Source of the DNA: Synanceia verrucosa
Taxonomy: Eukaryota > Chordata > Actinopteri > Perciformes > Synanceiidae
Direction: 5' to 3'
NCBI GenBank assembly: GCA_029721515.1
Contig: CM056553.1
Coordinates: 6,330,349-6,394,348, forward strand
DNA length: 64,000 nt
Part shown: piece by piece, positions 23,521 to 35,479 of the stretch
Numbering within the stretch: position 1 is the first letter of the stretch
How the letters are laid out: each line of letters opens with the position of its first letter
Program-made: the position numbers and the translations under genes
Notes under the pieces: generated by a model
Database searches by the model: none
Seen by the model: only the letters and a program-made list of their open reading frames with translations
What the model was told of the DNA's origin: nothing

Positions 23521-24995
23521 AGAGACAGAGAGCGACAGAAACAGTGGAAGACATCTCAATATCATCCCACGCCTGGGTTTCCCCATTGAGGGCGGAAAGG
23601 GCTTAGGGGGGAAACCTGTTGTCGACCAGTAATCTCAAAATCAACAAGCAGGTTTGAGTCCAGGGCTGTGATTTCACTGTGGCACACCAGGGATCTGCAA
23701 AATGAAGCCCAGAGTGGCATTAAGGGCCCGAATGGAAAACAGCTCATCTCGTTAGAGGAGGGAGGCAGCAGACCAACGACCCGGCGATATTGGACGGAAC
23801 AGGAATTCAGTCATCCCTCCAGATCGTATAACCAAGCTCTATGTGGGATGGGAGTGCGAGCAAAAAGGGGGATTAGGCAAGACATTCTGCATGGCTTGCT
23901 GAATTAGGGTTGGAAAAGATGGCATGGTATTTTGTGCGGTTGGCATCCGAAGAGTCGCTGAAGTAGTTGGTGTGGACGCCTGTGGAGACAAGGAGGGCAG
24001 TGATGTGGATATAGTGACAAATAGATTTTTTTTTTTATGTGATAGATTTCTGGAAAGAAGTCTGTAAGGGAACACACATGAACACATGAAAGAAAAGGAA
24101 AAATATCCTGAAAGAAAAGGAAAAATATCATGCTTTTTGTCTTGAGACAACAATTCTACATTTTTATAAAACCGCTTATCCATCCAGATATTTGTCGCTT
24201 TTTATACTTCTTGGTTCACAATTGTGTGACTTAAATACTATATACCCATACACAACACTATATTTCTGTTTCATAGTGATATATATTTATATATTGATCT
24301 ATATTCATGAGATATTTACAAATGATGACAATATAAAACTAATTTCCTGTGTCTTTTATTGATACAGAAATAATAACATATTGATAACGTGTTGAGTCAT
24401 GAGCATCACTTTTCTCGAGTTATCAGATATTGGCGTGTCACCAGTAGTTAGTTGCATATTTACCAGGCTGTTTTGTATGATAATAAGCAGATGGAATCAA
24501 TTTACGCATACGTTTATTGACTTTTTTTTTGCCAGCCTATTGATTGGTGCAGAAATAACTAGACAGCCAGTTGCCTAAAAGAGCTTCATTTGTTGTGTTC
24601 TAACGAGGTGACAGTTGAAATGACATTTTGTTTTACTACTCAGTAAAACAACGACAAGGTGCTAGTGTTTGCTTTGTTGTCACCAAACTGGATTAATAGT
24701 TGTTAGCTAGTAATCATTGAAAATGGCAGGTCAAAGTTCAATTAGCGTAAACTTATGATTTGATCACCCAATTCATATTCACAAATATGAGTTGGAGCAA
24801 CATCTGACTAAACTGATATATGTGCGATATGTAAAGCTACCCAGGTGCAGTATTGAATGTCACAGTCATTCTCCAGATGGACAATCAGTGTGGTCACATG
24901 GTAGGATCGTACTGGATTTCATCAAACTCGATGTTGCAACTCGGCGGGTGGTCTGTCCCATAATCCAAGTACACATGGAGTTCATTTAATTAAGA
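23521..24995. other. Non-coding, local tandem duplication
   Basis: Contains a tandem pair of a 21-bp unit built on GAAAGAAAAGGAAAAATATC at 24088-24130. The overlapping minus frames at 23839-24183 and 23904-24131 cross this purine-rich tract. From 24200 to 24760 the sequence is AT-rich and unique. Confidence 0.5.
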
Positions 24996-24999
24996 TAAT

Positions 25000-25340
25000 G
25001 GTCAGCGACCTGGCTGACTACGCTACGCTAGATGGCGCTGTAGCCTCTGGTTGACGGCTACTTAACAACAACAATAAATAATAATGTCCGTCCAAAAGTG
25101 AGTTGTCGATTTCTTCAAAGACATGCTGTCGTTTGACTTTGTCAAACTTTGCGCGTCTGCGCCTCCTTCCACATCCCGGCGAAATCAGCGGCGGACATTC
25201 TCGAGCACGGCACAAATACGATACAATACCATACATAAGAGAGACAAAGCAGATTAACATTTAACGTCTTACACCAGGGGTTCCTATCGTATCCGTGAAT
25301 CCAGTCCCTATACGATCGATAACCTGTGCACGTGAATTTG
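25000..25340. other. CpG-richer unique block
   Basis: Compared with the AT-rich flanks this stretch holds many CpG dinucleotides, notably at 25120-25215. It contains the CTCF-like site at 25026-25038. The 80-codon minus frame at 25018-25260 has no recognisable domain. It may be a regulatory element or an unrecognised transposon; no inverted ends were found. Confidence 0.3.
25026..25038 (+). promoter_or_regulatory. CTCF-like binding site
   Basis: CGCTAGATGGCGC matches 12 of 13 positions of the vertebrate CTCF core (CASYAGRKGGCRS). It lies in a CpG-richer block and reads in plus orientation. Binding depends on cell type and cannot be shown from sequence. Confidence 0.45.
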
Positions 25341-26219
25341 ATACCTTTTCGATGCCTTTAGCATACGATTAAGCTCATCCATGTGCATGCAGTGACTGTC
25401 CGCACTATGCCATTCTGCATGCCATAACTCTATAGTGTCCATTAATTCTACTGATCAGTCTTGAATTTGACTTGACTTTCATGTGTTTATGAGCTATATC
25501 ATGTTAATGTTTTCATTTCATTAGTCATTTATTTCAAATATGAAAGAAGTTAATAAAATAACTAAAAATACACACAAAACAAAACATTATCTTGTCAATA
25601 TATTCGAAAAGGAATGGGAAAAAATTGGAAATGTTAAATGTGAAAAACTCTGGAGTTACAAGGTTGTTCATGAATAATAGCAATAAAAGTAAAATAAAGA
25701 TACGTCAGGGTAGACTTTCAACCAGAGGAGGAAATATAAAAATGTGGGTGTTTTATCAATCCAGTATAGAATAAAACATTTTTTCTGTGCATTTTTTAAC
25801 TCATAAAAAAAATACAATAAGTAACTATGACCATGTGAATTTAAATAAAAATACATGTTAACATCATGTTAACAAGCTTTTCACTGGATGAAGTCAAAAA
25901 GGATTATTACTGAAAAGACCTTATCATATGCTGAGCATCACTGCCATTGAGCTGTTGGTTGGTGGCTCCTGCTGCTTTGTTTAAATCCTTACAGGAAGTG
26001 ACATCACATCTATTTCACAGAACCTCAGCGTATGATTCATGCATATTTTTATGTTATGAGACTGTACAAAACTGCTGTGTGAAGCCTCTCCAAAGTGATC
26101 ATAATCGAGGAATTAAGTCTCCCAATATCTTTTTATTTCCTGGAGGACATAGATATATTTTTTGTGGCACTATGGTAATTTTGTGTAATTAAGAATCTAA
26201 TCAAAGCATATGCTAAAGC
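25341..26219. other. Non-coding, AT-rich
   Basis: AT-rich unique sequence with many A and T runs. No feature was recognised. Confidence 0.55.
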
Positions 26220-26900
26220 CGGCTTTTAATAAACACACAAGCTGCTGCAGACAGAGGACAGGGAGCCGTTGGGTTATGTGTGTTATTAGATTCCTGCATG
26301 TAATAAGAAAAAGGGCAAGACGAAGAGGAGGAAGATGAGGAAACATACGAGTGTCATCTGTGAAATCTTTATGTAACGTTAGTAAAACTGTGACAATTTA
26401 TACTCACAATATTTTATAGCAGAACACAGTCTGAGATGAGCTATCAACATATAAATGAATAAATAAATATTACTGACGTCACGTGCAAAGGTTACGCCTG
26501 TGTTTGCCATGTTGTTTACGCCAGATTATTGCCAAGCTTTTGTAAGAATCTTCATAATGGAGTCTGATTGGATTCGGGCTACTTCTTGCTGATTTACCGC
26601 AGTGACTCTGGTGAGCACAGGAGGACATGTGCAATCTCTTTTGTCTGGATATAAAAGAATAAATATCCTGCTAAATCCAGAGTGCTCGCAGGGCTGGGCT
26701 AAAGCTGCCGCTCAGTATTCACCGCTGTGTCTCTCTTTGCTCTTTGGTTCCACCATCCTGGAACTTTCCTCCTTTTTTTGCCTTTCTTGCAGTGAGATGG
26801 AGCGAGGCGGAGAGGATGGAGAGGGAGGGAGGAAAATGAATTGGGGCTGGCGTTTGATGTGTTGATTGGAAGAGGATCGAGGACAGCAGCTGCACTCAGA
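26220..26900. promoter_or_regulatory. Candidate regulatory block with CRE
   Basis: A mostly unique stretch that includes the CRE/E-box overlap at 26474-26485 and a purine-rich segment at 26800-26850. An 87-codon plus frame at 26602-26865 is unremarkable. Proposed as a possible regulatory region from motif content only. Confidence 0.25.
26474..26485. promoter_or_regulatory. Overlapping CRE and E-box
   Basis: TGACGTCA (26474-26481), the palindromic cAMP response element bound by CREB/ATF proteins, overlaps CACGTG (26480-26485), an E-box bound by USF, MYC and CLOCK-type bHLH proteins. Both are exact consensus words, but such words also occur by chance. Confidence 0.35.
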
Positions 26901-26904
26901 AGCC

Positions 26905-27430
26905 TCCCTGGGGAGAGCAGGCTTGATAGCTAAATGAAGACCTCTAGTGCTTTCTTGTTAGCCAAGATGGATCCTGCACCCAGATGAAGCACAATTAGTC
27001 AATGGTGGCGGCTTTAGGTGTCCGCCGATCACAAGGCACAAGTCAGTGCTTCTCAGGGGTGAAGCTATTGGCAGTTAGCGCCCCGGGCTGTGTCCTAGCC
27101 CCGCTGGCCTTTTCGGGCCTCTTTACCACTACAGAGGAGAGAGTAGAAATCCCGAGCCGAGCGGGGCTGCAAATATCTCTCGTCAAATGATCCCTCTGGC
27201 ATTTGGGATACAGCTGTGCACATCTGATTAGAGCGAGGCAGGCATGGTCCAGTTTGGCTAAGAACTCTTAGATCTCGTGGCTTTCTCATCTGACACATAA
27301 AAAAGGGAAAATTCTCAACAGAGTTGCAGTTTGCCCATCAGTCAGCTATTAAATCCCTCATGTCTGTGCGAGCCCACTGGCATACTGACAGGAGAGAATT
27401 GATCGCTGCTTTATCTTATGTTTAAGAGAA
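26905..27430. promoter_or_regulatory. Candidate conserved non-coding block, GC-rich
   Basis: Repeat-free, one of the more GC-rich parts of the window (27060-27180), with frames open on both strands at once (27002-27190 plus, 27095-27298 minus) and no protein similarity. A conserved enhancer-like element is the leading reading; an unannotated untranslated exon is the alternative. Confidence 0.32.
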
Positions 27431-28340
27431 GCCCAATTTGTACTCTTGTATCAAACCACTTGGAAATATAAACCCCATCTTTGGCCAGCAGAGTTTCTTA
27501 TTTTTTTTTCACTCCGTTGCCACTTTTCCATATTTTTCCTCTCAGACAAAAACAAACCAGACCGGCAGCCATTTGAAACTATAACAAAACATGTTTGCTT
27601 TTTGTTTGCGTGCTACCGGCGCTTCCATCCCCTCGGCATGTCGTCCTACCTCGGGCTGCCTGCTGCTAATGCCACCGGAGCAATGCAACATGGGGAAGTT
27701 TGTGCCACTGCATGATGAAGCATTCTATTTATATTAAAATGAGGGAGCTCCTCTGGGAGATATAGAGGAGAATGAAACAACAAACATGGAGCTTTAGAGG
27801 CGAAGGGAAGTGTGGAGGGGGGACCGGTGACAGCAAAATGGCAACTCCTCCATACAAAGTGGCCCTAAAGACCTGAGGAAGAGTTATAATATGAACGGTG
27901 GCACCTAGGAGGGACGTGTGGGTGTACTGCATGCACTGTGCAATAAAACAGCACCCACAGTAATAAAGCAAACCCTTTAAATCCACCCACCACATCACGC
28001 TATCCCCTTAAGTTTCTTGGTTAGGTGTTTTTTTTTTTTTTACTGTTAATACATTGACCAGTGATGTCTGAGCATCACCTGACCTGTGATGTATCGTTGA
28101 GTCTTCGTCTATTTGTTGTAGTACTTGTCAAAACCTGTATTTGTTAGTATATTGACTACTGTCATTCATGCTCCCCCAAGACAAATGACACCTCAGAGGA
28201 TTGTGGGAGGTGAGAAACAGTTATACGTTGTCATCGTCCAATGAGGTTATTATCATGGTGTGTTCTAGATGGACAGATGGAGAAGCACAAATATAGAATA
28301 TAGAAACAGACATAGATAAACACTGATAACAAATACACAT
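27431..28340. other. Non-coding, no feature recognised
   Basis: Unique sequence, with a T run at about 28028-28040. The two roughly 89-codon frames at 27446-27715 (plus) and 27729-27998 (minus) lack recognisable content. Confidence 0.5.
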
Positions 28341-28344
28341 AATA

Positions 28345-29145
28345 AATGAAATTATCACGTTACTTGCGATTTATTAATTACAGTCATATTTAACACGTTA
28401 TGATTTTTAATCGCATTAATCTAATTTTTAATCTCTAACTTTACTGTCTCTGTATGTGCGTTGCCTTTTTATACATTGGGCTTCTTGCCTGAAGTGGACA
28501 TTGATTGGCTGTCATTGTGTTTGGGATGGTTTAGTTTAAGCTGATCGGCTCCTTTTTGACAGAGTTGGGAAACTGGCAAAGTATGAAGTGATCGTGAAAA
28601 AGATGACTGGCTCTTTAGCTGTATTCGCACTGGTGGCTCCCAGTAATGTCACGCGTGAGATATAAAAGTCCGATCAACTTTCCTTAAAATGTGGACGAAT
28701 CCACACAGTTTCACCTTTCAAACGGAGTATTCCATGTCTTCATAGCCTTACCGGGCGTTTTACAATCCAGCGGTACAGATAGGCTGCAACCATTACTGTT
28801 TACATTCGCAGCCAGTTTGGACCCTGAAGTGATTTGTGATGTAGCGACTAGCACTTTCCTTGAAGTTGCAGCACTTTATGGACCTGATGTTTTATTATTT
28901 TATTTTCTAATTATTTGGCGATTGACAAAAGGTCGAAACTAGAGGTTGCAGGCAACGTTTGGGACTAGTCTTAATTACAGCAGACTGTAAATGAACAATA
29001 AATGACTTAATAAAGCCACTTTGTTATTTATCAATCTTTTCATCTGCCACAATAATGTAATGAATTTAAATAAAAATACCCCAAGTTGAGGGCTTTTCTC
29101 AGCAATTTTTAGGTGAGATTAAAAGCGATTAATTAATTACAAATA
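28345..29145. mobile_element. Dispersed non-autonomous element (uncertain class)
   Basis: Both ends carry GCGATTAAT-type words in opposite orientation (TTGCGATTTATTAATTACAG near 28365 and AAAAGCGATTAATTAATTAC near 29121). The interior words ATTGATTGGCTGTCATTGTG and GAAAAAGATGACTGGCTCTT are familiar from a fish repeat about 800 bp long. No target duplication was resolved. The 83-codon frame at 28691-28942 lies inside it and shows no transposase motif. Confidence 0.45.
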
Positions 29146-29285
29146 TATAGGAATATATATAATAGGAAGTGCATTGTGGAAAATAAAAAAAAAAAAAATT
29201 GTCAACATTTCTTTAGTCTTGTCCAGAGAGGCCATTATCAACAATGGACATTAATATCATGGCGGTGAAAAAAGAGCATTCCTGA
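29146..29285. other. AT-rich spacer
   Basis: AT-rich with an A run near 29186-29198. No feature. Confidence 0.55.
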
Positions 29286-29289
29286 CAAC

Positions 29290-29600
29290 AACTTGCCCTA
29301 ATAACCTATATTATCGTTCAGCCATGGTAATAAAGGCCAGTGGGCAATAACAGCTGGGTTTTCCTCTTTCTCACCAAGAGCCTGAGCAAGTGGAGGAGAA
29401 TGGACCCTGGCCCTGCAGTCTGTCTAGTTAATTAAGCTCAGGGGTGAAGGTGTTATTTGTGGGAAAGAATCCAATTATTTTGCCTCTTCACTCCTGACGA
29501 AGAGAGGGGTTTGTGTGGCTACGATGATGAAGATGATGATGATACCACTCAGACGCAAGATAGCCACTTCATGACTTAAGTAGTTCATTCTTTGTGCCTC
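29290..29600. promoter_or_regulatory. Candidate conserved non-coding block
   Basis: Repeat-free with paired homeodomain-like words (GTTAATTAAGC at 29427-29437, CCAATTATTTTG at about 29471) and even composition. It is followed by a GATGAT tract at 29524-29542. Inference only. Confidence 0.3.
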
Positions 29601-31005
29601 GTCTTACCCCCCCCATCCCTCCCCCCCAGATTAGCTGATTCCTGTATGTAACCTCTTGCCTTTTAACAGAAACAGTGATATTTCATTTCATGAAGTGCAA
29701 ATGTGATTGTTACGGCTTCAGAAAACACAAAGCACATTGTAGGTTTCTGGTGGGAAATGTTGGGGGGAAAAAAGAATACTCCTGTTCTTTCCAGCTTCAA
29801 AGGCGTCTTGTCTTATTAAATGAAAGAACCAATTAAAATCTCTGAAACCTTAATGACTACTTTAACATCTAAAAACAGACTCTTATATCCCTGTCTGCTT
29901 GCTGTAATGGATGGCCTTGTTTGAACACAGATTTTTGCATTTCTCTTTACGATTAGTGGCCTTAGGTGAGGATCAGTGAACTCTACTCTGAAGAACCAAC
30001 TTCAACAAATGGAGGTGGAAAGACATGTATAAATTTTTGTGGGGGTTTTTTTTGGTGCTATGCAGTCATTGGGATTTGGCATCTGTTTGGTTGAGCATGG
30101 CTGTTATCACCATTCACTGTTAATGCTGTTTTTTTCTTTGCTATTTATGTGGAATGCAGTAAATTCTGCAGCCAGAAACTTCCCCACTTCCGTATGTTGG
30201 GTCACTTCTGTACCTCGTTGTTTCCTATAAGCTGATGGAATCCTTCTGATCCGGATATAAGTTTTATGAATTAGTCATTCATGCTTTGTGTGTGACATGA
30301 AGCATTTTGTAATAAAGTAAACGTAAATGAAGGGAACGCACTCGGCTAGCTTCCACCTGCAGGAGCATAGGAAAAGACTGAATTAATGGGAGGAATGTAG
30401 CTGATGATCAATACCAGAAACAAAACATGTCCAACTGGCAGAACATGGTAAAGAAAACATAGTTTGTATTTAAATAATTTAATGCAGCCCAAAATAAATA
30501 TCCATCAGGAGCAACAGAGGGGAGTTTTTGTTCATAAATAATGACAGGTTGACAAAAAATTACATCTATTACATGAAAAGATTTCTTTTGTCCCTCGATA
30601 ATGAGTATGACATCTTAATGATTGAATATTTTGTATAGTTTCTGTCTTGTGCTGCTTGTCATTAGTCACTGTTTCATTGCTCTCTTTTATGACTTAATGA
30701 CTATGGACTCTTTGTTTTTTATTATGATTTAAAGTTCATTTAGTTTCCCTTTTTATAATAGTTGTGCATTTTAAACAAAGCTTTTGTGCTAGTATAACTA
30801 TAACTTTGAATACATAAAGTATACATAAATGTGTTTAGTAGAACAGAAAATGCATTGTAAAAGAACTCAAAACTCTAAAAAAAAACTGCATTTCTACCTA
30901 TCAGTTTTATGAAGCATTTGTGTAAGATCACACTGAGAAATGTATCAACCTGTCACAAGTGACACGTTTTCCTAATTGGAGCTTTTGCTTGAACAAACCT
31001 GAGTC
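29601..31005. other. Non-coding, AT-rich
   Basis: A C-rich run at 29608-29628, then AT-rich unique sequence. No feature was recognised. Confidence 0.5.
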
Positions 31006-31009
31006 TGTT

Positions 31010-31600
31010 TGATGGGACTATTTGTGTGTGCAAAGACACATCATATCGTTTCACACTTTCATGTCTCCACTGGGAGAGCCTGGGCCCCTAATCTGTGCCC
31101 GGGAGAGCTCCCCTGCTGAACTTTGTCTCGGTGTGGGTCACCTCGGTGGGGCCACTGGGGAGCCGCTGCCTCAGCCAATCCCTAATCCTGGGGAGTCGAT
31201 AGATGCTAGCATGGCTGCAGGCCTCAGCTCCACACAGGCGGCCCCAGGGAGAGCTGCTCATTTCAATAAATGTAAAGAGATGCTGTCCACAAGCAAACAT
31301 GACACACACACACACAAGTCTTATTATACATGCACACACATACCCACACATGTGAGCCGGAGCTCATATGTACGCAGATGTGATGGAGAATTGGTTGTCC
31401 TCGGGCCAAAATATGGAGGAGTGATCCGGTGATGTAGTTAAATGACAGGCAAGCGAGTGGAACATTTGCTCGCTTGATGCCGTCGATGCGTCGCTGCTGC
31501 CCCGATAAGACCTTATTTACATTTGTCAGGGTGGAATTGATTTCTTTTTTGCCCTTTACAGACTGCTCAAACTGCAGAGTGGATGGGAGCCGTGTTGCAT
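31010..31600. promoter_or_regulatory. Candidate conserved non-coding block, GC-rich core
   Basis: GC-rich core at 31070-31260, then a (CA)n tract (31299-31316), then a unique part with an 8-bp hairpin (CAAGCGAG at 31450-31457, CTCGCTTG at 31469-31476, 11-base loop). Frames are open on both strands (31022-31432 plus, 31088-31351 and 31263-31604 minus), which is typical of GC-rich non-coding sequence. No domain was recognised in any of them. Confidence 0.33.
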
Positions 31601-32690
31601 GCACACACCTCTGATGAAGCCTACGTCTGTCAAAAGTCTTGTTTTTAAAAATCTCACTACTTTTGAAAAAAAAAAAAATCTTTTCTCACATTTTATTTCT
31701 TACATATTGCCACAGGTGTGGCCACATAAGCTTACAACCTTCACCTTTATGTGTGTGACAGTGACATATGTTGATGTTAACCCCCTGTGGTGTGAAGGCT
31801 GGAGCATTATCTGTTTGTATGGATGCAACACCTTCATATGTGTGTGTGCACGTAGGCTCATGTGTGTCCTGTTCGGCAGACGGGGGAGATCGAATGAAAT
31901 GGGTGGCTGAGCGGGCGCCTCCCACCATTAAAGCACTAAATGGGCAGCCGGAGGTCCCGGTGAGTGTGTGAATGAGGGGAGTTCTCCTGGGAGGTGAAGG
32001 TCAGCGGGTTTCTGATGGGACTGTATGATTAAGGTCAGACCTTCTCTACTAATGTGGCTGTGTGTGGCGTTGAGATGGATGCCAAACTCTTAAGGGTTAA
32101 GTTTATGAGTTTTTTTAACGGACCAAGGTTAAGATCAGACACCCAAAACAAAAGAAAACACAGTAATATTATTGTAAGTAGTGAGCATTTTGTATTAGGA
32201 CATAACAGTATTCAATGACATTCAACATGGCTTCCATGAGTAATGGACATTTTATGAAAACATGAACAGAAACTGTATCTGTGATCTGTGAAAATAGTTT
32301 ATACAAAATACATAAGCAACAAGTCTATTTAGCTGTTACACTACAGATTATTATTCAAAAATGAACTCTAGGATTCAGGCCTAAAATTAAAAGAACAATT
32401 TCTATTAATTTTTCATTATGGTTCGCCAAGATTATTTAGTCAGTTTTTTGTACACTGTTAATTAAACACATGATTTAAAGTGGTAGGCTACTTTTGTTTT
32501 TTTGTTTGCTCTGATTTATTGTTAGATGTTCCCCTTATTATTCCGAATCCAGGATCTAATCGTCAAAAATGTCACAAGTTTTACAGATTGTAAAATTCTT
32601 TGTGACAAATTTATTATTTTGAGCTCCATAAATAAAAAGTGTTCCAAAACAGTTTAATTGCATAAATCAGAGAAAAGCAATAACTCAAGT
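31601..32690. other. Non-coding, no feature recognised
   Basis: Unique sequence with an A run at 31665-31677 and a GC-richer part at 31850-32080. From 32100 onward it is AT-rich. Confidence 0.5.
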
Positions 32691-32950
32691 GTAGGCTGCA
32701 ACTAATGATGATTTACATTGTTTATTAATCTTTTGAAGAAAATGGCCATAGTGAAACATTTTCAGTGTTTTCCAAAACCTAAGTTGTTTTGTCCACAATT
32801 CAAAGATATTCAGTCTATTGTCATGGAGGAGAGAAGAAAGCAAAAAGTATTCACATTTAAGAAGCTGGAATAATTTTTAATTGTTCAACCGGTTAATCTG
32901 CTATAAAATAATTGGTGATTAATTTAATAGTATTGAATAGATTGTTGTCG
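32691..32950 (+). mobile_element. Dispersed fish repeat, GGCTGCAAC family
   Basis: Starts with GGCTGCAACTAATGATGATT and carries the body words GTTTTGTCCACAATTCAAAG, ATATTCAGT, CATTTAAGAAGCTGGAA and GGTGATTAATTTAATAG in the order of a very common short fish repeat I recognise from memory. It is non-coding and diverged. A second partial copy lies at 41908-42045. Confidence 0.72.
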
Positions 32951-33425
32951 AGAACTTGTAGTTCATTTTGGAAATGGAGCATCCTGTGATTTATGGTTTA
33001 AATATTCTATAATCCATAAAACAGAAAGTGATGATAAATGTCGTTTCAAGGCTGGAGATAACATCGTATCAACCCCACTTCATAAAATTTTAATGACATC
33101 CAAACAATGCGATGACATTTTGACAGATCCAAGATGGCCACTTTCAACCATGCTATCATTAAAACATCATCACAGGATAATGACACTCCCCACGGTCTTC
33201 ACCTTCAGCCAATCCTGTGTAGATGTCTGTCTGAACTGACTGACAGATAAACAGGCAAATAGATAAATCTGACCTCTCGTACTGAGGGTATTTCACTTAG
33301 AGCTGCCAGACGGGCCCTGCACCAAAAAAGTATTTATTAACAAGCCCTCCCTTAAAAAAAATAAATTAGAAGTGGCCCTCCCTGCCTATCTCTTTCGAAT
33401 CAAGCTCTAAAAGATTATTCCACAT
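32951..33425. other. Non-coding, no feature recognised
   Basis: AT-rich unique sequence with an A run near 33354. CCAAGATGGCCA at about 33129-33140 resembles a YY1 core but stands alone. Confidence 0.5.
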
Positions 33426-33429
33426 AATT

Positions 33430-33900
33430 ATACTAAAGGGCAATTGGTTGATATGTGGCAGGGTCGGAGGTCGTGGCCTGGTATAAGCAATCTGTAGGCT
33501 GTGGTTGGCAGGCGGTAATACGCAACCAGGCGTCAGCCTCTAACCCTATTCCCCAGGCTGATTGCTACCTGTCACCTCCCTTCAACTCATGTAAATTGCA
33601 TCTGCTTTCTGCAGGAGGGGGAGGATGGGGATGTGTGGATTTTCAGCGATGTATGTGTGAATGCATTTGTGAATACATGCCTCTGTGTGTGTGTTGGGGC
33701 ATGTGTCCACTCTTCAGCAGTACCGCCCTGCTGCAGTTGGGCGGTAATGGCTTCTCGGGGCAATCAGAAGAAGACTCTTTCTTGACTCATCTCCTTTAAT
33801 GGGGTGTCCTCCTCGGGCTAAAATTGAACAGTCCCGACATGGCCTGAGGCGGCCGATGAAAATTCAATAATTCGGCTCAGTCAACGTTGTGTCATTTTTT
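33430..33900. promoter_or_regulatory. Candidate conserved non-coding block
   Basis: Two balanced, repeat-free parts (33430-33610 and 33700-33900) separated by a TG-rich stretch. The 114-codon plus frame at 33455-33799 crosses the TG-rich stretch and has no recognisable domain. Inferred from appearance only. Confidence 0.28.
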
Positions 33901-34154
33901 TTGGGAGGTGAAGTGTTGGGAGTGTAATTATGCCGCACTAACATGCCGTCTGGACAGGACTGTGTTTGTGTGTCAGTGTATGTCTGTTTCTGCTGAGGGG
34001 TTGAAGATATCTGCAACAACTTAGTTTGGAAGGAGGCATGCCATCTTGATGCAGCCATCATTTGATGTGTTCAGTTCAGTCCTGCGAGAAACAGAAGTTT
34101 CAGTTTGACAACACAAGTAATGAGTTCTAGTTTGAGCGAGTCATGTGAACCTGG

Positions 34155-34599
34155 TTAACTCTTTGAGTGCCACTGACGAGTAAATATATCAAAGTGTGTT
34201 TTTGGCAGCAGGGACAAGAGGGCGTTCTCACACAGCCTGTGAGTATTATATATATTGGGGCTTCTGGGATTTGTAGTCGTTTGTAGAGCATAAATAGACG
34301 TTATGCACCACAGAGATCAAAGCAGGAGGTGGAGACGATCGAGATTAGAGAGCAAAACAATCTGGACAAAAAGTGATGATTTTGGTAAAACTGTCCTCTA
34401 CTCTACCTCTGATAAAATAAGAATGGAACAAGATAAAAACAAACATTTTTTCATGATGAAATAGAGAGTCTCTCCTTTCATTTGAGCTATTCAGTGTTTT
34501 CAGCGTCATAGTACAAAATATTCTGTGGGTCTTGAAATATGACTCAAAATGGGCAAAAGCACTTTTTGTTTATAAAACAGCTGACACTCAATGAGTTAA
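34155..34599 (+). mobile_element. TTAA-flanked MITE, full copy
   Basis: TTAA at both edges (34155-34158 and 34596-34599), with inverted ends TTAACTCTTTGAGTGCCA and the reverse complement of TTAACTCATTGAGTGTCA. It carries the family core CACAGAGATCAAAGCAGGA followed by GACGATCGAGATTAGAGAG. At 445 bp it has no coding frame. It is one of five copies in the window. Confidence 0.87.
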
Positions 34600-34770
34600 G
34601 GATTTACCAAACACCATGTTGGAATAATATTTCAGAATATTGGCTCATAATTCCTGTAAGAAGTCATTTGTAAAAATAGCCTGCATGGGATTTTCACTCT
34701 GTTAGTAAGTATTTTTCTGTTGCACATTACACACACAGTTATGAAGCAAACACATGCACATGCATTAGAG

Positions 34771-34972
34771 GAGAGGTGTCAGAGTGAGGGGGGCTGCCCC
34801 TTATCCAGGCGCCCCGAGCAGTTGGGGGTTCGGTGCCTTGCTCAAGGGCACCTCGGCATTGCCCAGGAGGGGGAACTGGCACCTCTGCAGCTACCAGGTC
34901 CGACCTGGACTTGAACTTGCGACCCTCCGATTTCCAGCCCAAGTCACTATAGACTGAGCTACTGCCACCCCC
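34771..34972 (-). mobile_element. tRNA-derived SINE, minus strand
   Basis: Read on the minus strand it starts GGGGGTGGCAGTAGCTCAGT with an A-box (TAGCTCAGTCT; on the plus strand 34951-34961), then a B-box (GTTCAAGTCC; plus-strand complement at 34907-34916). The body CCCTTGAGCAAGGCACCGAA is the conserved SINE middle part also seen, diverged, in the copy at 6364. It is on the opposite strand from that copy and better preserved. Frames on both strands here (34720-34914 plus and 34739-34978 minus) are by-products of the SINE. Confidence 0.85.
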
Positions 34973-35475
34973 AAACACGAATAAGTTGAAAAAAATTAAA
35001 TGATTGCCGCTATATAGTTCAGTTCATATGAAGTTCATACAGGGTTTAATAACTAAATATGTTGTCCTTACCTAAAATAACTGCTGCACAAATTCAGAGT
35101 TTACTTATAGCAGCAGTCTATGGATTAGCCCATTCTTTAGGAAAATATTTTTAAAAATAATTTGACCGTATTGACAGCGGTGATAGTGGATGGTGATAGC
35201 TATCATATCTTTTAATGCTAAATAAATGAATCTGTACGTAATTAGCATACATTTTTGCTGCAGAATGGTAGAGAGAATAAATATAATTTATATAATTTAT
35301 GATTTCTTATATATATATAAAAGAAAGCAGACAGACATTTGTCACAAAATAATGAAGTGTACACTATGTATGGTTTATAAATTCATATTGATTTTTTCCT
35401 CCAATGTCAAACACAAATGTTTCATGTTCAGAGAAAAAGAGGGAATACATTTGAAGTGGAGAATGGCCGTGACGG
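34973..35475. other. Non-coding, AT-rich
   Basis: AT-rich unique sequence including a short TA tract near 35310. No feature was recognised. Confidence 0.55.
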
Positions 35476-35479
35476 TGCT

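Noticed and set aside
28691..28942. Possible transposase fragment inside the repeat at 28345-29145
   Set aside because: No catalytic or zinc-finger motif could be seen in this frame.
31022..31432. 136-codon plus-strand frame in GC-rich DNA
   Set aside because: Two minus-strand frames overlap it and part translates a CA tract; GC-rich sequence has few stops by chance.
33129..33140. YY1-like site (CCAAGATGGCCA)
   Set aside because: A single short word in AT-rich DNA with no supporting context; expected by chance in 64 kb.
34900..34972. tRNA gene on the minus strand
   Set aside because: This is the head of a SINE; the acceptor stem cannot close and the SINE body continues.
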